Notes: generated from the sequence alone by a model not told the origin. DNA of 64,000 bases from Siphlonurus alternatus (GCA_949825025.1 OX463778.1:43626646-43690645); one strand, 5' to 3'. Counted from the first letter of the stretch, positions 1 to 13,793 are shown. Made by a program: numbers and translations.

Positions 1-214
1 GTGAGCCAATCACAAGTTAAATTCAAATAATATCATGCTTAAACATATTAAGATAAGATAATATTTTCAAAAATCATAAATTATTCCATTACCGATAAGG
101 AAATTGAAAGTCAAGTTGATTTTTCTTTCATTGTGATAATTTTATTTATAGAGGGTAAAGGCGTGGTGAAATATGAATATAAATTGGTACGTTTCCTGAT
201 TAGATCGAGTTTAC

Positions 215-296
215 CATCTCCGCTATGAGTGAAAGGTTGGTCGAGTGCCGCGACACGAGCGGCCAACTCAGGCAACAGGTCGGCCTGGGCTGCTGG
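215..296 (-). CDS. Possible internal exon of an unidentified minus-strand gene
   Basis: This is an 82-nt segment, GC-rich against an AT-rich background, with a possible acceptor (...TTGCGTGCAG) and a donor GATG|GTAAAC. Read in phase 0 it encodes about 27 residues beginning PAAQADLLPELAARVAALDQ, an amphipathic, helix-like stretch. Its phase fits directly onto the exon ending at 3015 (phase 0), so the two could be consecutive exons of one transcript that leaves the window on the left. I recognise no domain. The acceptor is weak in pyrimidines, and the segment could be a fortuitous open frame in a GC island. Confidence 0.33.
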
Positions 297-3014
297 CTGC
301 ACGCAACTCCGGCAATAGGAAGCTCCCAGACCGAGCGGCGCTCCCCAGAATCGTATTATATTAAAGCCGTGAATACTTGACATTTCTATGACCCACCTAA
401 CGTTACTTTAATCTACAATAATCATAAATGTAAATAGATTATAAAAGAAAGGTTTCGAAAACTTGTTGCCCCTGCATCACAACAATATAGGCAACCATTT
501 AACCCTAGAGGAATATGAAGTTGCATATCTGTAAGTTAAGTATCGGTTTGGGACACCCCCCCTTTTTCATTATTTTTTTAACATATTGCAAAATAATAGC
601 ATCATATCATATTTTTTTATTGAATACATTTTTAAAACCCAAGGGATTGTACTTCCTTTTTTTATTTATACAATATTTCAACAGGCTATTTTCATGCATA
701 TAATATGCTCATTGTGTTCATCTATTTTTAGCATTATGTTATAAGCTATACGTGTATAAAAATAATAATATAAACTGTATCATACATATTGCAAAAAAGA
801 GCATAATATTATTGCATGTGCACGGTGCATCATAGTTATATTTACAATAGAAAATATTTACAATAGAAAACGACAAAAAACATTTTTACATTATATATAT
901 TGTATAAAATAATATTACAAAAGCAATACACAACAAAATATTAATTTATGTACAACACTGGTATATAATATAAAATGGTGTGGGTAAAATAATTATAGGG
1001 TTTATATACATAAAATATATAGAATATTTTAGTTAATTATATAGGGTTAATTACATCAGCGAGGTGATCAACCCCTCTCAGCGAGCGAGTCGTTCTGTCT
1101 CCAGCCTCCACCAATCACAATCTTCGATCTTTCTCGATCTGAAGTCTTGATTGGCTGGTAAAGCCGGGCTGGTTGCTTCAAATGCATGCAAATTGCATAC
1201 CAAAATTAATATAATAAGCAATAATAATAATGTAAATAAATATAAAATAATTATATTATTTTTTTTATAAAAATTAAATCAGCAAATTAATGAATAACAA
1301 AATATGCAAATATATATTACATGGCATGTATATGATAAAGCGGAATGCACGTGAAGCAAGCTGCACGGAATATAATACGCTACAATGGTCGCTCCAGCCT
1401 TGCGTGGGGACTAATAAGAAAATATATTTAAAGGACTAAGATCTAGAACATTGATTGGGGTAGGGCGGGATTCACAACAGATGCAGTTCAAAAACAATAA
1501 CAAACTTTTTTGTTTTGTATTATATGCATTTTTATTTGTAAACTTTTGAAATGTAGTAACTAGTAAGCATATTATAATATATGGTATAGATTCAAATTTT
1601 ATTTTTTAATTTTTTTAACTGTGTGTGTTTATCGAGTTCTTTGAATGTAAATGTAATGTTTTTTTATGTAAAATGCTTTTTTGTAACTAAAATTTTGAAA
1701 TATCATGTCAACAAACACATGAATAATAAATAAAAAATAATAACATTATTATTCATGATAAAAATCAAAACAAATACATTATACAGTACACTAAATATTG
1801 ATCGGATAATGGAATTACAGTATGCTATGAAACCGTACTATGTCATCTGATATTTTTGTAAATTTACACACGGTTAGTGAGGGAAAATATTTATACATGA
1901 AGCCAATTATTACAGAACTAACATTTTTAGCCCTGAAAAACTATATTAAATTTGATTATCAATTTGTGTGTAAAATAGCGTAAAAAAAGGCATCTAGTTG
2001 TAACCATATCGAGATGAAATAACTGAACTTCTTTTATTAAGGTTTTCAATTATAGAAAGGATACCTTGAAAAATAGCACCAAATCTTGCACATTATGAAT
2101 AATAATTCAATATGCATTTCTTAATTTTGAAACATTTCATAAAATATGGTTACTCTAGTCAGGTGATTTTATTTTAAATTATTTTATACTATAAGATCAA
2201 ATTTAAAAGTTGATTTAGGATTTTAAGCACTGAACTTTTGACAGACTCTGTGTTACGCCATGGACATATAATATGTCGTTTTTCTCATGCATTATATTTT
2301 TTATTGTTATAAATATGAGAAACATTTTATAGTATATATTTCATAACGTTTTGTGTCTTTTGTAGCGAAGTGTTGAGTGTGAATTTATCAAGTGAAGTTC
2401 TCCACTCGGGAGCAACGTTGCCTTCTTAGAAGCGGCCTGCTCGGACGGTGGCGCCTAACCACTGGTGATAAGCGCCAGAAACAGCAAATCTTTACTTCAA
2501 TGTACGGTGTGCTGTAGTTGCAGGCCTTGTTGCGAGCAAAATTTTTTTTCTCTCTTGTGAGACGCTTACTATTGTTACTTTTAAACCTTTTTTATTTCAA
2601 GAAAAATGTGTACTGTTAAATTTTAACTAAAACTTGACTATATTATTTTCGTATTATATATACTATTGCAAATATAATATGTGTAAATTTTTACTACTTC
2701 GTTCATCTACGAAATTTTATTAATTAACACTATTTTACTAACTTTCAAATTAACTTAATACGTATTATTTTCTATTATTCCGTCCTTGTGTATAATAATA
2801 GATTCTACTTACTGGTGTCATGTACTGTATATAAAGTGCACAATCTACATAGATATTACAAAGCTTGGTGACATTAACATGCACAAAAAAATATGTACTA
2901 ATTTTTAGGGTGAGGGTGGAGCGACCAAAGCAACAACATTAGCAATAACAGCAGCAGCGGGGTAGGCCGGGAGACAGCGTACTGGCGCGGGCTGTCGAGG
3001 GGAAGACACCTCAC
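297..3014. other. AT-rich, no gene seen; two GC-richer islands
   Basis: If the flanking exons belong to one gene this is an intron. It is mostly AT-rich low-complexity sequence. Islands of more ordinary composition lie at about 1060-1195 and 2390-2530. The first contains an octamer ATGCAAAT at 1186-1193, a perfect POU-type site, and an ATTGG (inverted CCAAT) motif. No transposon ends were recognised. Confidence 0.5.
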
Positions 3015-3211
3015 CTTGATCACCGTGTCCATCACCTGGTCGTGCTCCTTGTCCATGTTTCCTGGATCGGGGGGAGTCGGAGAGTCAGCGGGTGCCAGCA
3101 AAAGCCGCTCTTTCATTTCCTGCAGGTACGGGTAGTGCTGCATATTCTCCGGGTCTGCAGGCTGCTGCTGCTGTCTCGCCGAGCTTGGTGCTCCCGCCGG
3201 CTCGAGAGCTC
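3015..3211 (-). CDS. Internal exon of an unidentified protein
   Basis: This 197-nt minus-strand exon is bounded by a good acceptor (TTTTGTGTTCTCAG) and a strong donor (ATCAAG|GTGAGG). It encodes about 65 residues: an Ala/Pro/Gln-rich start with four consecutive Gln, then PENMQHYPYLQEMKERLLL, a Pro-rich linker, and NMDKEHDQVMDTVIK just before the donor. It starts with two bases completing a split codon and ends in phase 0. The composition (charged helix, Pro/Ser linker) suggests a cytoplasmic regulatory or scaffold protein, but I cannot place it in a family. Upstream, the candidate exon ending at 16414 finishes with the single base this exon needs. Downstream, 296-215 starts in phase 0. Confidence 0.6.
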
Positions 3212-3856
3212 CTGAGAACACAAAATGAGTTTGGTTAAAATATGTTAATTAAATTTCTGGTGGTGGTTCTCCAAGACAAAATCACAAACAACACTCTTCA
3301 AGTTTCATGCACGTTTTAAGAGGTAAAAATTAAAGTAGACAATGGTGTTCTCCAGCGTTCGCCATTCCAATGTTCAAAGTTACCCACTCACCTAAAAAAA
3401 TTGTAACAAGATTATCATTCACCTATCTGTATTTATCTGTTGTTAAGAAAAAGAGTCACCTTTACTTTGAATCTTCTATTAATGAGATATCATTAGAATA
3501 AACGCTTTTTTATGATGTCAATATAAGTTAGAATCGACACTAGTGAAATCTATTTATTTGAAAACTAACCAACATCCATCCTAAATATTTAATGATTCCG
3601 CACATATCACAATATATATGATAACCAGATAACTACTTCAAAAATCCGGAGTTCGAGAAAAATAACGAGGAATTTTACAAGCTTCATAAAATTGATTGCC
3701 TATATTAATTTCACTTCATTAATACCAACTAATTATTTTATATAATTGATTTTAAAAGACAATTATGAATCGATTAGAAGTGAATAAAAAAATATAAAAA
3801 TCGTGAAAATCAAGTAAGAAGATAACATTAATTATTAATGACCTATTTTACATTAT

Positions 3857-3891
3857 ACCAGAGAGCTTACATTGAATGTAAGCTCTCTGGT
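3857..3891. repeat. Perfect short hairpin
   Basis: Two 17-bp arms (ACCAGAGAGCTTACATT and its exact reverse complement) are separated by one base, and pairing continues imperfectly outward. It lies in AT-rich noncoding sequence. No precursor-like features beyond the stem are obvious. Confidence 0.8.
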
Positions 3892-4448
3892 TATACTCTG
3901 AGCTTTACCAATTGTACTATATTTTGTTGAGAACGATCTTTAAAAATTTCATTGAAATTGCATTAATTATAAGAACAATTACGGTCAGGAAGTTGTACTA
4001 TATAAATTGTGTCACTCTGTGGTACTTTTAAAATATTAAAATTGAGGAGAGCGAAACATGACACTTTTAAAGCCACAATTTTATTTGAGAGTTGAAAATA
4101 TATTAATATTTAAGTTTTTGTCACAGATGTTTGAAGTTCAAAATTTACATTTTAGTTTCTCTTCTTGTTGGTGTATACCATCTAAGACTCTTGTGGTTAC
4201 TTTGTCACGGATACACTCAAGTTTATTCATACGACTCACAATTTGGCTTCGTTTCTTCTTCTCTAGTTTCCAAACTAAATTCTTTAAGACGATTTTCCAT
4301 ACTATGGCTTCGGCACACAAAGTTACAACATGTTAATGTTTTTTTTATGCTATCGTGACAAATTCAAAATTTTATTGTGTCAATTTTTTTTTAAGTCTTT
4401 GTCTAATTGACACTACGGAGAATTCCAATGTATTTCTTACAAAAAAGG

Positions 4449-4552
4449 GTAAAACTTAGAACCAATTAAAGAAATTAATTAAATAGAAAATTAAAAATCT
4501 GTAAAACTTAGAACCAATTAAAGAAATTAATTAAATAGAAAATTAAAAATCT
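4449..4552. repeat. 52-bp tandem duplication
   Basis: Two exact copies of a 52-bp AT-rich unit (4449-4500 and 4501-4552) lie head to tail, with a degraded third partial copy around 4580-4620. The identity of the two copies points to a recent slippage or duplication. Confidence 0.9.
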
Positions 4553-6875
4553 ATGTCTTAACAATAAAATTTTGAGGTATAGCTATATAAAACTTAAATC
4601 AATTAAAAAAATTTAAATATTTTTTCATTCATTAACTATTAAAAAATTAAAGATAAGTTAATAATGCATGGATACTACAATTAATATTTGTCAACGTTTT
4701 GCTATTGATAAATTTATAATGTACTATAGCAGAGAGAGGATATTCGTGAATTGTTTATTTCAATTGTTGCATGAGAGCCATTATCTTGGTTCGCAACAAA
4801 AGCACCTCATTCTGAAGTGGTATTTTAATTGTTGGGGTAGAGCGCAGGCTTGGCTGACTCCAACTATAGAATGGCACCAGTTGCTCTACCCTAGAAATTG
4901 TACTGTTGTCCTGCAAGCTGCTCGCCCTCCGTATGGACTCGCCTGACAGTCAGTACAAAACATTGCAGTGCTAACACGCAATCCTCCCTTCCTCCACACT
5001 CCTGCCTTGCGTGATCTAAACAATCCTCCTCACCCTTTCTGTCTCCGCTATAGATCGCTAAAGTGCAAACAATCCCCTGCGAAACTCACTGCTATGCTAT
5101 ACCGTCACCATCTTAAACGTCGGTATAAATAAAAACAAGAGGTTGCAATTCTCGTAACGATTTAAAAAGAAAAAAGGTGTGTGAGAGAGGAGGGCGAAGC
5201 GGGGGAAGTCATTGTGAAGTGCATAAATTTTCATATTTATGCAACAACCCTAATGCACTATATGTATGTACGTAGAGTTGTAGAGTGACAAATAAATACA
5301 TGATACATTTTACCATAAATTACATAGTTTAAACAAAATAAATCAATTTATGTGCATATTTATGTGAATGTATATAAATACTGATACTTATTAGTAGTGA
5401 TTTGTGATCATAAATATTTGTATTTCATAAACTAACCTGCATGCTGCTTTGCTTTTCAATAACTAGATTTATGATGAGTAAAATTAAGTAAGTTAAGCAT
5501 GAAACAAAAATTTAAATTACAGAGCAGAGTTCATATAAAAAATAAAAGTTATATTGACTTACAATAACTATATACTAGAAGAGTATAATAAATAAAGTTG
5601 AAAACTATTATTAAGCTCTATATTTCAGCTTACAAAACAACAACTGTATTATACGTTTGATCACTTTAAGTGGCGTTTAATGTTCTGCCGACTTTCTGTC
5701 AATATCATATATAGCTTGGTTCGTCTTTTAAGTTGGTGCTATACTACTACAACAGAAGGCAAGCAGGCACCCGTGGTTCTCATTGGAGTCGCGCGCTGCC
5801 ACCACCACAATAAACGGAGGCGGTAGTATTGATCAGCTGTGCAGCTAGGGTTGCTACCCTCTCTCTCTCTCGCTTGCCAACACGCAGCACGTTTATATGC
5901 ACGCTTGATATCACGGTGGTGGTTCATACCATTGGAGCACCCTAGCAGCAATGCGCGAAATGAGTACCATGTCAAAAAGAGAGGGAAACAAAATATATAC
6001 ATATTATATAATACTCTACTATTTTGTTTAGAGTGTTGCTTTATTAATGAGATTAAACAGGAAATATGAGAGACTTGTTAACGCCACCCCATTTTATGGT
6101 CACCCTCTTTTTATTTTGCTATGATACAGCTAGGGTGTGAAGTCAGGTGTGTGGTTTTACGTAAAAAAAATAAGCAGGTTGTATGCTGATGCAGTATTGC
6201 TAAGAATATGAACATGAAAAAAAAGTGGATACGAGATGTAGATTTTAAGATAAACATAAGAGCTGCATGTAAAACAAATGTAAATTTATTTATTTTGAGA
6301 GACTGAAATATTATTATAATGTTTATACCTTGCGTGTGCTGATGGTTTGGTTATTCTATAGTTCGATAACCTCAGTTCAAATTCAATAAAATTTCTATAA
6401 TATAATACGATGAAAATTAATTAGACCCTTTGAAACGTTCACCACAGAAATTATTTTGTAATACGATTTATTATTAAATTTAGTGAACAATAATTACTTT
6501 ATTAATAATTGGTTTTTAAGTATTTGATAATATACTACGTGCCTACAAGAGAAATATTAAGATCCACATTATTATATATATAGATGATGTGAAATAATGA
6601 AATATTGTTTCCCTTTAACAAATACATGAAATGTGTAATTTTTTAATTACAAAAGTAAGCTAATTATTTTGAAATTTTAAAAATTAAATTTTCTAATTAA
6701 AATACCATGAAGAAATTATGTCAATTACATCAAGAAAATGCACTTGAAGCTTTAAGAAGCTATTAAGGCCAATTATTTTGCTCTTCGCCAGGGCGGGGGT
6801 TTCATGGCATCGTTTAACTCCCTCGGGACCAGATGACTGCTCTGTGAGGTGTAAGATCTCCAAGGAGACTGTGTT

Positions 6876-6889
6876 GTTGCCATGGATAC
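6876..6889. promoter_or_regulatory. RFX X-box-like motif
   Basis: GTTGCCATGGATAC matches the imperfect palindrome bound by RFX factors, two GTTGCC-type half-sites around a central AT. It sits in a GC-richer island inside AT-rich sequence. Whether it is bound is unknown. Confidence 0.4.
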
Positions 6890-8011
6890 GGTCCAGAGAA
6901 GATCCCTTTCAGCAGCAACATGCAGGCAAGGCACGAACAGAGCTGACGCTGCTGCTGCTGCTGTTGCTTCCGCACTATTTTTATCAGACGTATTTGACCG
7001 CTATAGGAATCAGGAGGGCATCATATATACGACTGCTTCTTATAACATCAAGGATAAAAAAATGTAAATCAATCTCTCTTTCTCATCTCGCGTGGTATCA
7101 ATTACGAACTTGACTGAGTAAAGTTTTAGTGCTTGTAAAGATTCTAGAGGCTTGTGCAAAGACTTTTTGTACTATAATAATAAAACATACGTTTTCACTA
7201 GATTGTACAATAAGTAATTTAACTACGTACTTAAATATCATAAACTTATTCAAGCTTGGCTTTATTTCAAGATTTAAAGTTTTTTTATTTTTCTTTTGAA
7301 GTTGTTTACATATTATTTTTTACGTTTTTTAATTAAACGTTTAGCAAATAATAAAAATCTTTTTTAAAAAAATATTCATGAATTTTTGTAACATTTATTT
7401 TGAATCTTTATATAAATACTTAAATAATCAAGAGAAATAGGGGAAGCCTTACATTAATAATATAATTATATTATATTCCACTATTATTATATGATTCATC
7501 AAATCCTTTATAATTGATGAGAATGGCTGCATATATAAGGTATCAATATCGCAGGTGCGTGTGTATAAAGTATCGCTCTCCCCCCAGCACATATATGTAA
7601 GAATGACAGTAGCAGCGGCGCCTGCACTTTTGATCCATTATTGTACATGCAAGATCCCCTAGTAGTTGCAACACACGCCGCGTGTCTGTTAGGATGGGGC
7701 TAACATTACCGACTGCACTTAAAAAAATAATTTTCTCTCTCTACGACCGGACGTGCGTGTGACAGACTAAATAATAATAATAAAAAAATAATAATAACCA
7801 CAACACACCCATAATACAAAAAAGTGTGACGACTGCAGTCATGATAATAATTGCATGAAGTTTCTTATTTTAAAGATCTCGTGTGATAATTATTTTTTTG
7901 ATATTATAAATGATAGTAAGGTCTATAAAATAAAAATATATATTTTATAAAAAAATAATATAATTTCTTTGTATGAAAATAATACGTATCTGATTTGTGC
8001 TCTATAAATAA

Positions 8012-8015
<4 letters not shown>

Positions 8016-8095
<80 letters not shown>
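8016..8095. repeat. (TA)n microsatellite
   Basis: An uninterrupted TA dinucleotide run of about 80 bp. An open frame through it reads Ile-Tyr repeats and is not a gene. Confidence 0.98.
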
Positions 8096-8097
<2 letters not shown>

Positions 8098-10802
8098 TAA
8101 AGTGATAGCTTACTAATTTCATGACTAATTTTCCAAGTCTTTTTTTTTTTTTTTTTCGAAGGGTAATTTACAGCAATATATAAATTATATATGGTTTCCT
8201 AGAAATGACTTATATAATAATAGGAATACAATTTTTGTTCATTACAAGAAACAAAGGGGGGAAAATGACATTTGGTGTATGAAAACTATATAGGTGACAA
8301 TAGGAAGTTTTTCTTGGTGGTTACGTCTTGTAATGTGAAAAATTCACTGAAAAATAAATTTTAAGTGCTCAGGTAGTGCAACTGTAGTTTTGTTTAAGTG
8401 AATTATCATGCAATTTGAATTGCAGTTATTTGAGAAAAATACACCTGAACTATGTTTTCTTATTTTTTGTTCTAGTCCCCCCCCCTTTTTTTTGCATTAA
8501 AATTTTATTATTATCGTCCTTATAAAATTTAATGAAATTGAAAAGAAAATAATCAAATAAAGAATATAATATGTCAAGATCAAGATTATAATTATGTAAA
8601 AAATATATATATGACGCACCAAGAAACTTGTAATATGTAAAAAATTAAAATATGTTAAGTCTAGTATAACACTTGTTAAAAAATTCCAACATTATAATCT
8701 ATTGATAAATAACTTTGTTGTTAAAAGATAGTGAAAGGTCGTATTACACGTGCTTGCCATGCACGAGGTAAAAAACGTGTCGTCACAAAGTCATAATTCC
8801 ATATTAAATGCTCTAAGACCGACATAAATAAAAGCCAAGTGCGTATATATAAGATGGGACGGCGGCGGCGGCAGCGGGCTCTTATCTCGGCCGGGGTGGA
8901 TGGTGATTACCGGCAGCTAAGACTCAACCCTCCTTTTCTAGACACTGACCAAACGATACTGCAACCCCTGGGGTTGATATAACTCGCAAAAAAACGAAAA
9001 AAAATTCTGAATACATAGATTTAAATGTAAGAACAGTGCTTTACAGTTATCTCCAAATTGAGCTCTGCAACTTCCTAACGTTTCTTGCACGATTAAATCT
9101 AAGTACATGTCCATTTTAATCTCATAATACAAGTTCTTACATGCATCAACTCAACAGTACACACGGAAATTCTAAGAAATAAAATGTGATTAAAATATTT
9201 TTAGATTGGTATACATTTTTTTTTTCTAAACTTCAAAAGATCTCGCATTTTATGCTGCATGCAATGTACCAAGCTATTTAAACAATTTGGCAGCGATCGT
9301 AAAGTCTTCTGAGAAGAAAATTCAATTTAATTCATGGCTATTTACGTTCGTATACACACTGAAAATGTTTCGATGGAGTAATCATATGTAGTTTTTATAC
9401 GCTTATAAAATTACTATATGGTTTTTGTAAATATTTTGGACATCCCAAAAACTGTATATGTTTTTATGTGTTTATCAATTTCATAGTCATTATACTGTAC
9501 TTATTCATAAAAAAATTTAAATTCTTTCTTGCAAACCAGAATATTTGAGCAATTTATATAATTACATATAATGTTTTTATAACCTTCCAGAAATATTTGC
9601 AATAAAGTTGCAACAAAAGTGATACTAACAAAACAATAAGGCTTAATTGCACCGTAAAGTTAATCCGTTGAAACAAGCTGTAATATTATAAAACACATGA
9701 TGCAATCAATAGTTTCACTTGTCGTATATATAGCTAGATCACGTAATAATAGATGCAGAGTGTTGCAACACACTAATGACAGTGAAGACTACTATATTAT
9801 GTTGCAGTTTGAGACGCGGTCACATGCACTCTGAAGCTAATAATAACTGCTGGTGAGACTTGTTGTTTTTGAACTACGAGAAAATTTTCTTGACAGAGAT
9901 TTTCTTCGCCACGCCTCCGACACCCTCTCCCTCTACAGGTTAATTTAATTACTTTATACAATGTCCCTCAGGCAAGCCACGTATTTCGAAGCTCATTTCG
10001 AGATTCTGTTTACTACCAGCAGTCTTGGTTTAAGTCAAGAGCTGCAAGGGATTATGGGTCACATTGCTGACATTTGGTACCCACCGTGAGGTCAAGTGCC
10101 ACTCGAGATCCGTGACCTTTCCTTCGACACCTTTTGAATGGGTCATTAACACTTTCGACGTAACTTTAGACACGTCTGTGCGTTGACAATGTGTAGAAGT
10201 TAATTGCCACTTATTTTATTTTCATACGATACTCGAGAGAGCTCTTACATGCATGAAGCATGAAGGAAGGTTTTTAATGAAGAAGCTTTATTAGTTATAA
10301 TGATCAGGATGTTTTATTTTATAAACGAAATTTTATTTCATCGTATTAATTGAATCCAATCTCATGAAACAAGTAACTAATGAATTTATTTATGTTTGAT
10401 ACTTAATAATTTATGTTGTTGTTACGGCTGTTATGTGTAAATAATAATTAACATTTTGTGAAAAAGTGATACAATTACTGGAGTGTAAGATAGGAAATTG
10501 AACGTATATTTTTCGAACTAAGGGCGAAACTACGAAATATAAATAAAAGCAAATTAAAACATCTACTTTCTGTGTATAGTGTGTATACTAAGACTTTAAT
10601 GAATAGATAGCTCAGTTAACAAGCTCTTCATTTATCAGGTGTATATTATATAATAACGATATTCATCATGAGTCAAGAGAGCCCCCGGTGTCAGATTATA
10701 GTGTCAGCTCTCAACACCTACCGCGCGTTCAAGACAGTAGCTTGTCACTCGTCTGACAGCGATAATAAAACAGAGCACAAGCTTCATCCTACATAAAAGA
10801 CT

Positions 10803-10882
10803 CATGGCCAGCCAGATTTGAACGCACGGCCTTCTGTTCTCAAGAGTCACCCCTCATGTCGCTTGTATAACCACCAAATCAG
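10803..10882 (-). mobile_element. tRNA-like SINE head (candidate)
   Basis: On the minus strand there is an A-box-like stretch (TGGTGGTTATACAAGC) and, about 45 nt further on, a B-box-like stretch (GCGTTCAAATCT). These are the internal RNA polymerase III promoter pair of a tRNA, spaced as in a tRNA-derived SINE. The body would continue to about 10690. Only this one copy is visible, no target-site duplication was identified, and the arms do not fold into a clean cloverleaf by eye, so it is a decayed copy at best. Confidence 0.35.
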
Positions 10883-10954
10883 TGCACGATTATCCAAATA
10901 ACTGTTATGAACAAACAAGAACAGATGTGAGTTTCATTTCAAGACTAATTGCCG

Positions 10955-11165
10955 ATCAAGTGCCACGCCCCCCTCCGTCTGTCAGTTTTGTTTAAGTCAC
11001 GTGACCGCGGGATTGTTCTCTTGTCACGTGACCGGTGGTGTTCCTGAGACGTCAGCCTCGTGTGTTCCGCTCCACCGCGCCACGCCCCATCATCTACCCG
11101 CCGCGGTAGCTGAGGCGTGAAGGCCACTGTCGAGGAGATTACATCTCGCCGCCACTGAGCACCAA
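10955..11165. promoter_or_regulatory. Promoter- or enhancer-like GC island with paired GTCACGTGAC boxes
   Basis: A GC- and CpG-richer island holds two perfect GTCACGTGAC boxes (10996-11005 and 11023-11032), start-to-start 27 bp. This is the site of MITF/TFE and USF-type bHLH-zip factors. They are followed by a GACGTCA (ATF/CREB-like) element and CCACGCCCC (KLF/Sp-like). Such a cluster is typical of a promoter. It could serve the unidentified minus-strand gene whose exon lies at 3211-3015, but no TATA box or transcript start can be assigned. Confidence 0.45.
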
Positions 11166-13769
11166 AGTCACCGCAGCTGCACCAAGCCAGATTTATTGTA
11201 CAGTCGTACGAATAATTTCATCTAATCGGAAAACGTGGAAAGTTAAAGAATTAAATTCACGATTTCGAGAAAGGAATTGAAGCGGAAAGATAAAGACAAT
11301 AAGAAAAGAGAATCGTGACTTTTTTATGTATGCTTCCAACATAAAATATATCTAGAGATTCTCGAGTGTTGATTCGTTTTTATCTCTCTATTTATGTCTT
11401 CTTTAGTTATGAATAATCAATATTATATACCGATATGACATAGTCTTGAAGACTCTCTCGTTCACTTATTTTCATATAATACATATAAAAACGTCAATAT
11501 TATTTTTAGTAATATAAAAACCATAATATAAAGAATAAAGTAAAAATACAATAGCTAAATATAAAAGTATACATTTTTATATCTATATATAATAAAAGTA
11601 GAAGTGGATCATTTTTCTGAATTATACAGACACAATGAATGCATATAAAAAATTTAATATTGAAGTCTCTGGGTATTCTATTATTCTTTTATCATATGAT
11701 ATAAAAAACATTTACATGATAATGTAGTTCGCTATAGACAACGTTCTGTCTGCTGCTTGTTGGGTTGGGTTCGTTAATCTCACTGGAGCGCGGGGGCGAG
11801 CCTGTGGCTTACTGATGGGTGCATCAGTTGGGTCCCCTGAGGCTGCAGGTTCCACATATTGGGGGTGGCAGTCCCTCGCTCTGAATGCTCTTCTCTCGCT
11901 CGCATGCCAACTATATAAAAACCACTCCCGAGCTATAATTATCCGAGGCGCGAGTGATTCAATTCTTGGCACGGTAGAATCAAATGCGCCTGTGAAGTAC
12001 CACTCGACTGAGTAAAAATCTCAGTACTCTTCTGCACACATAAGCACAACACCAGCAACCAACGGTGGTGTGTTTTCACTACTACGGCAAGCAAGCACGA
12101 GAGCGGCTTCTACTTTGTTGTTAGTTACATTCGCCACTTCCGAGATCACTGCTTTTAATAGAAGCCACACAACAGCACGAACTGCTTTAACTTTCAGAAG
12201 CGGTTGCTGACTGCTACTGCAGAAGTTAAATATAATTTAATGTTTTCTCTGCTTGTTTCTTTGAAAATATTTAACATCTCAAATTCAACATCAAATGGAT
12301 TTATCCAGAAATGATCTAAAATATTTTATAATGTTTGTGAAATGTGGAACGCAGATTTTTGTTGAAATTGTGCAAAAACAAACTTAGATAAAACAAAACT
12401 TCATCTTGCATGCAAAGAGTATAATTTAAAATCTCGGGAATTAGATTTTTAAAATTTTAATTTAAAACTTAACTTGAAGTAATTTTTTTGAAATAATCTC
12501 GTCGGGAGTTTCCGTGACCTAAATAAATATTCCCCTTGCTTGTTAGGGTAGTTAAAAATAAATTTTAATCTTTCTGAAAATCCCTGCATATTGTGAAATT
12601 TCATGACTTTTTTTTTTTGGTCTTTAAACAAAGCTTGTTAAAGCAATTTACAAAAATCAATTAGAATTACAAAGCATAATTAAGTGATTAATTTAATTGA
12701 ATTGCTACAAATCATTAAAATTTAATTAATTCACTGTATAAAAGTCACATCCATCCCGTCTCGGCAATAAAGCGCTCGGTTCTCACGGCACCGACCTGAT
12801 GATGTGTCCGCCACAGCTGCTTCTTCTTCTGTTAACTCACAACACAGCAACACATGACGATGCCACAGAAGCTAGGGTCCAACTGACGAGCCCTGAGAGC
12901 CACCTGACGACACTCACACCGCTGAGAAAGGAGCGAAGAATACCGCGACCTGGCCTCTTCAGCCGGCAACCTGATCTCTCATCGACATTACGTATATAGC
13001 AGCGTAAGCTGGCGGCATTTTTAATTTTCTATATAGTTGACCACAATGACGCTTACATTGCTTGTGGTGTTTGTCACAAAAGTGACACACTCTACTAAAG
13101 AACAACCTTCACAACTTGTCAACTTCATTTTTAGTGAATTTCTAATGAAAAGGAAGAAAAAGACATCCAATATTTGTTAATATTCATGTTGATAAAAAAA
13201 AAACTTGTTATGCAAATGCATTTAGTATCAAGTTAATTGATAAAGTATACCTATGAGAACTTAGTAGATGTAAGACATAATTATGATTCATCGCTTCATG
13301 TATATAGGATTTCTATCTATCTCAAGAACAACAACATTATTCTATTTCTCGTTGCAAATTTATGTAATCTTGTGAGTAATAACATTTCTACTGAGGGAAT
13401 CTTTACTATTTCATGTATTAAATAACGATCGCAGTACATTACAAGTTAATTTAATTTGAATATAAAGTAATGTAAATTGAGACGATTTTTTTTATCTCTA
13501 TTGTGTAGTATTTGATGACAAATTAATTTAAACGAGTCTGATAAAATAACCAATTATATTGCTACTATGGTATTGAAGAGGTTGAAGAATAATTCTTACA
13601 CAACGAAATGAATAAATCTCCTTCGCACGACAAGAGAACAGAAGAAAATAAACGTGATTAAATTAAGTTTACAATCTTTTTACATTTTTTCATTATCATC
13701 ATGTCTGGTTGAAATCTAATCAAGTTAAATTTCCATTACCAGATGTTCATACGCTCTATAGGAGTTGGA

Positions 13770-13793
13770 TTTTTTTTTTTTTTTTTTTTTTTT
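13770..13793. repeat. Poly-T tract
   Basis: 24 consecutive T. No retroelement body was recognised next to it. Confidence 0.9.

Larger units (their letters stand above)
3212..10690. other. AT-rich, gene-free stretch with scattered GC islands
   Basis: No convincing coding exon was found. GC-richer islands lie at about 4830-5100, 5740-5960 (with a short CT tract), 6780-7000 (with CTG/CAG runs), 7540-7700, 8840-8935 (GGC repeats) and 9790-10180. The last carries AGGTCA and TGACCT half-sites of nuclear-receptor type. Near 4836-4891 the arms GGGTAGAGC and GCTCTACCC could pair as a hairpin. Open frames in these islands have no paired splice signals that persuade me. Confidence 0.45.
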
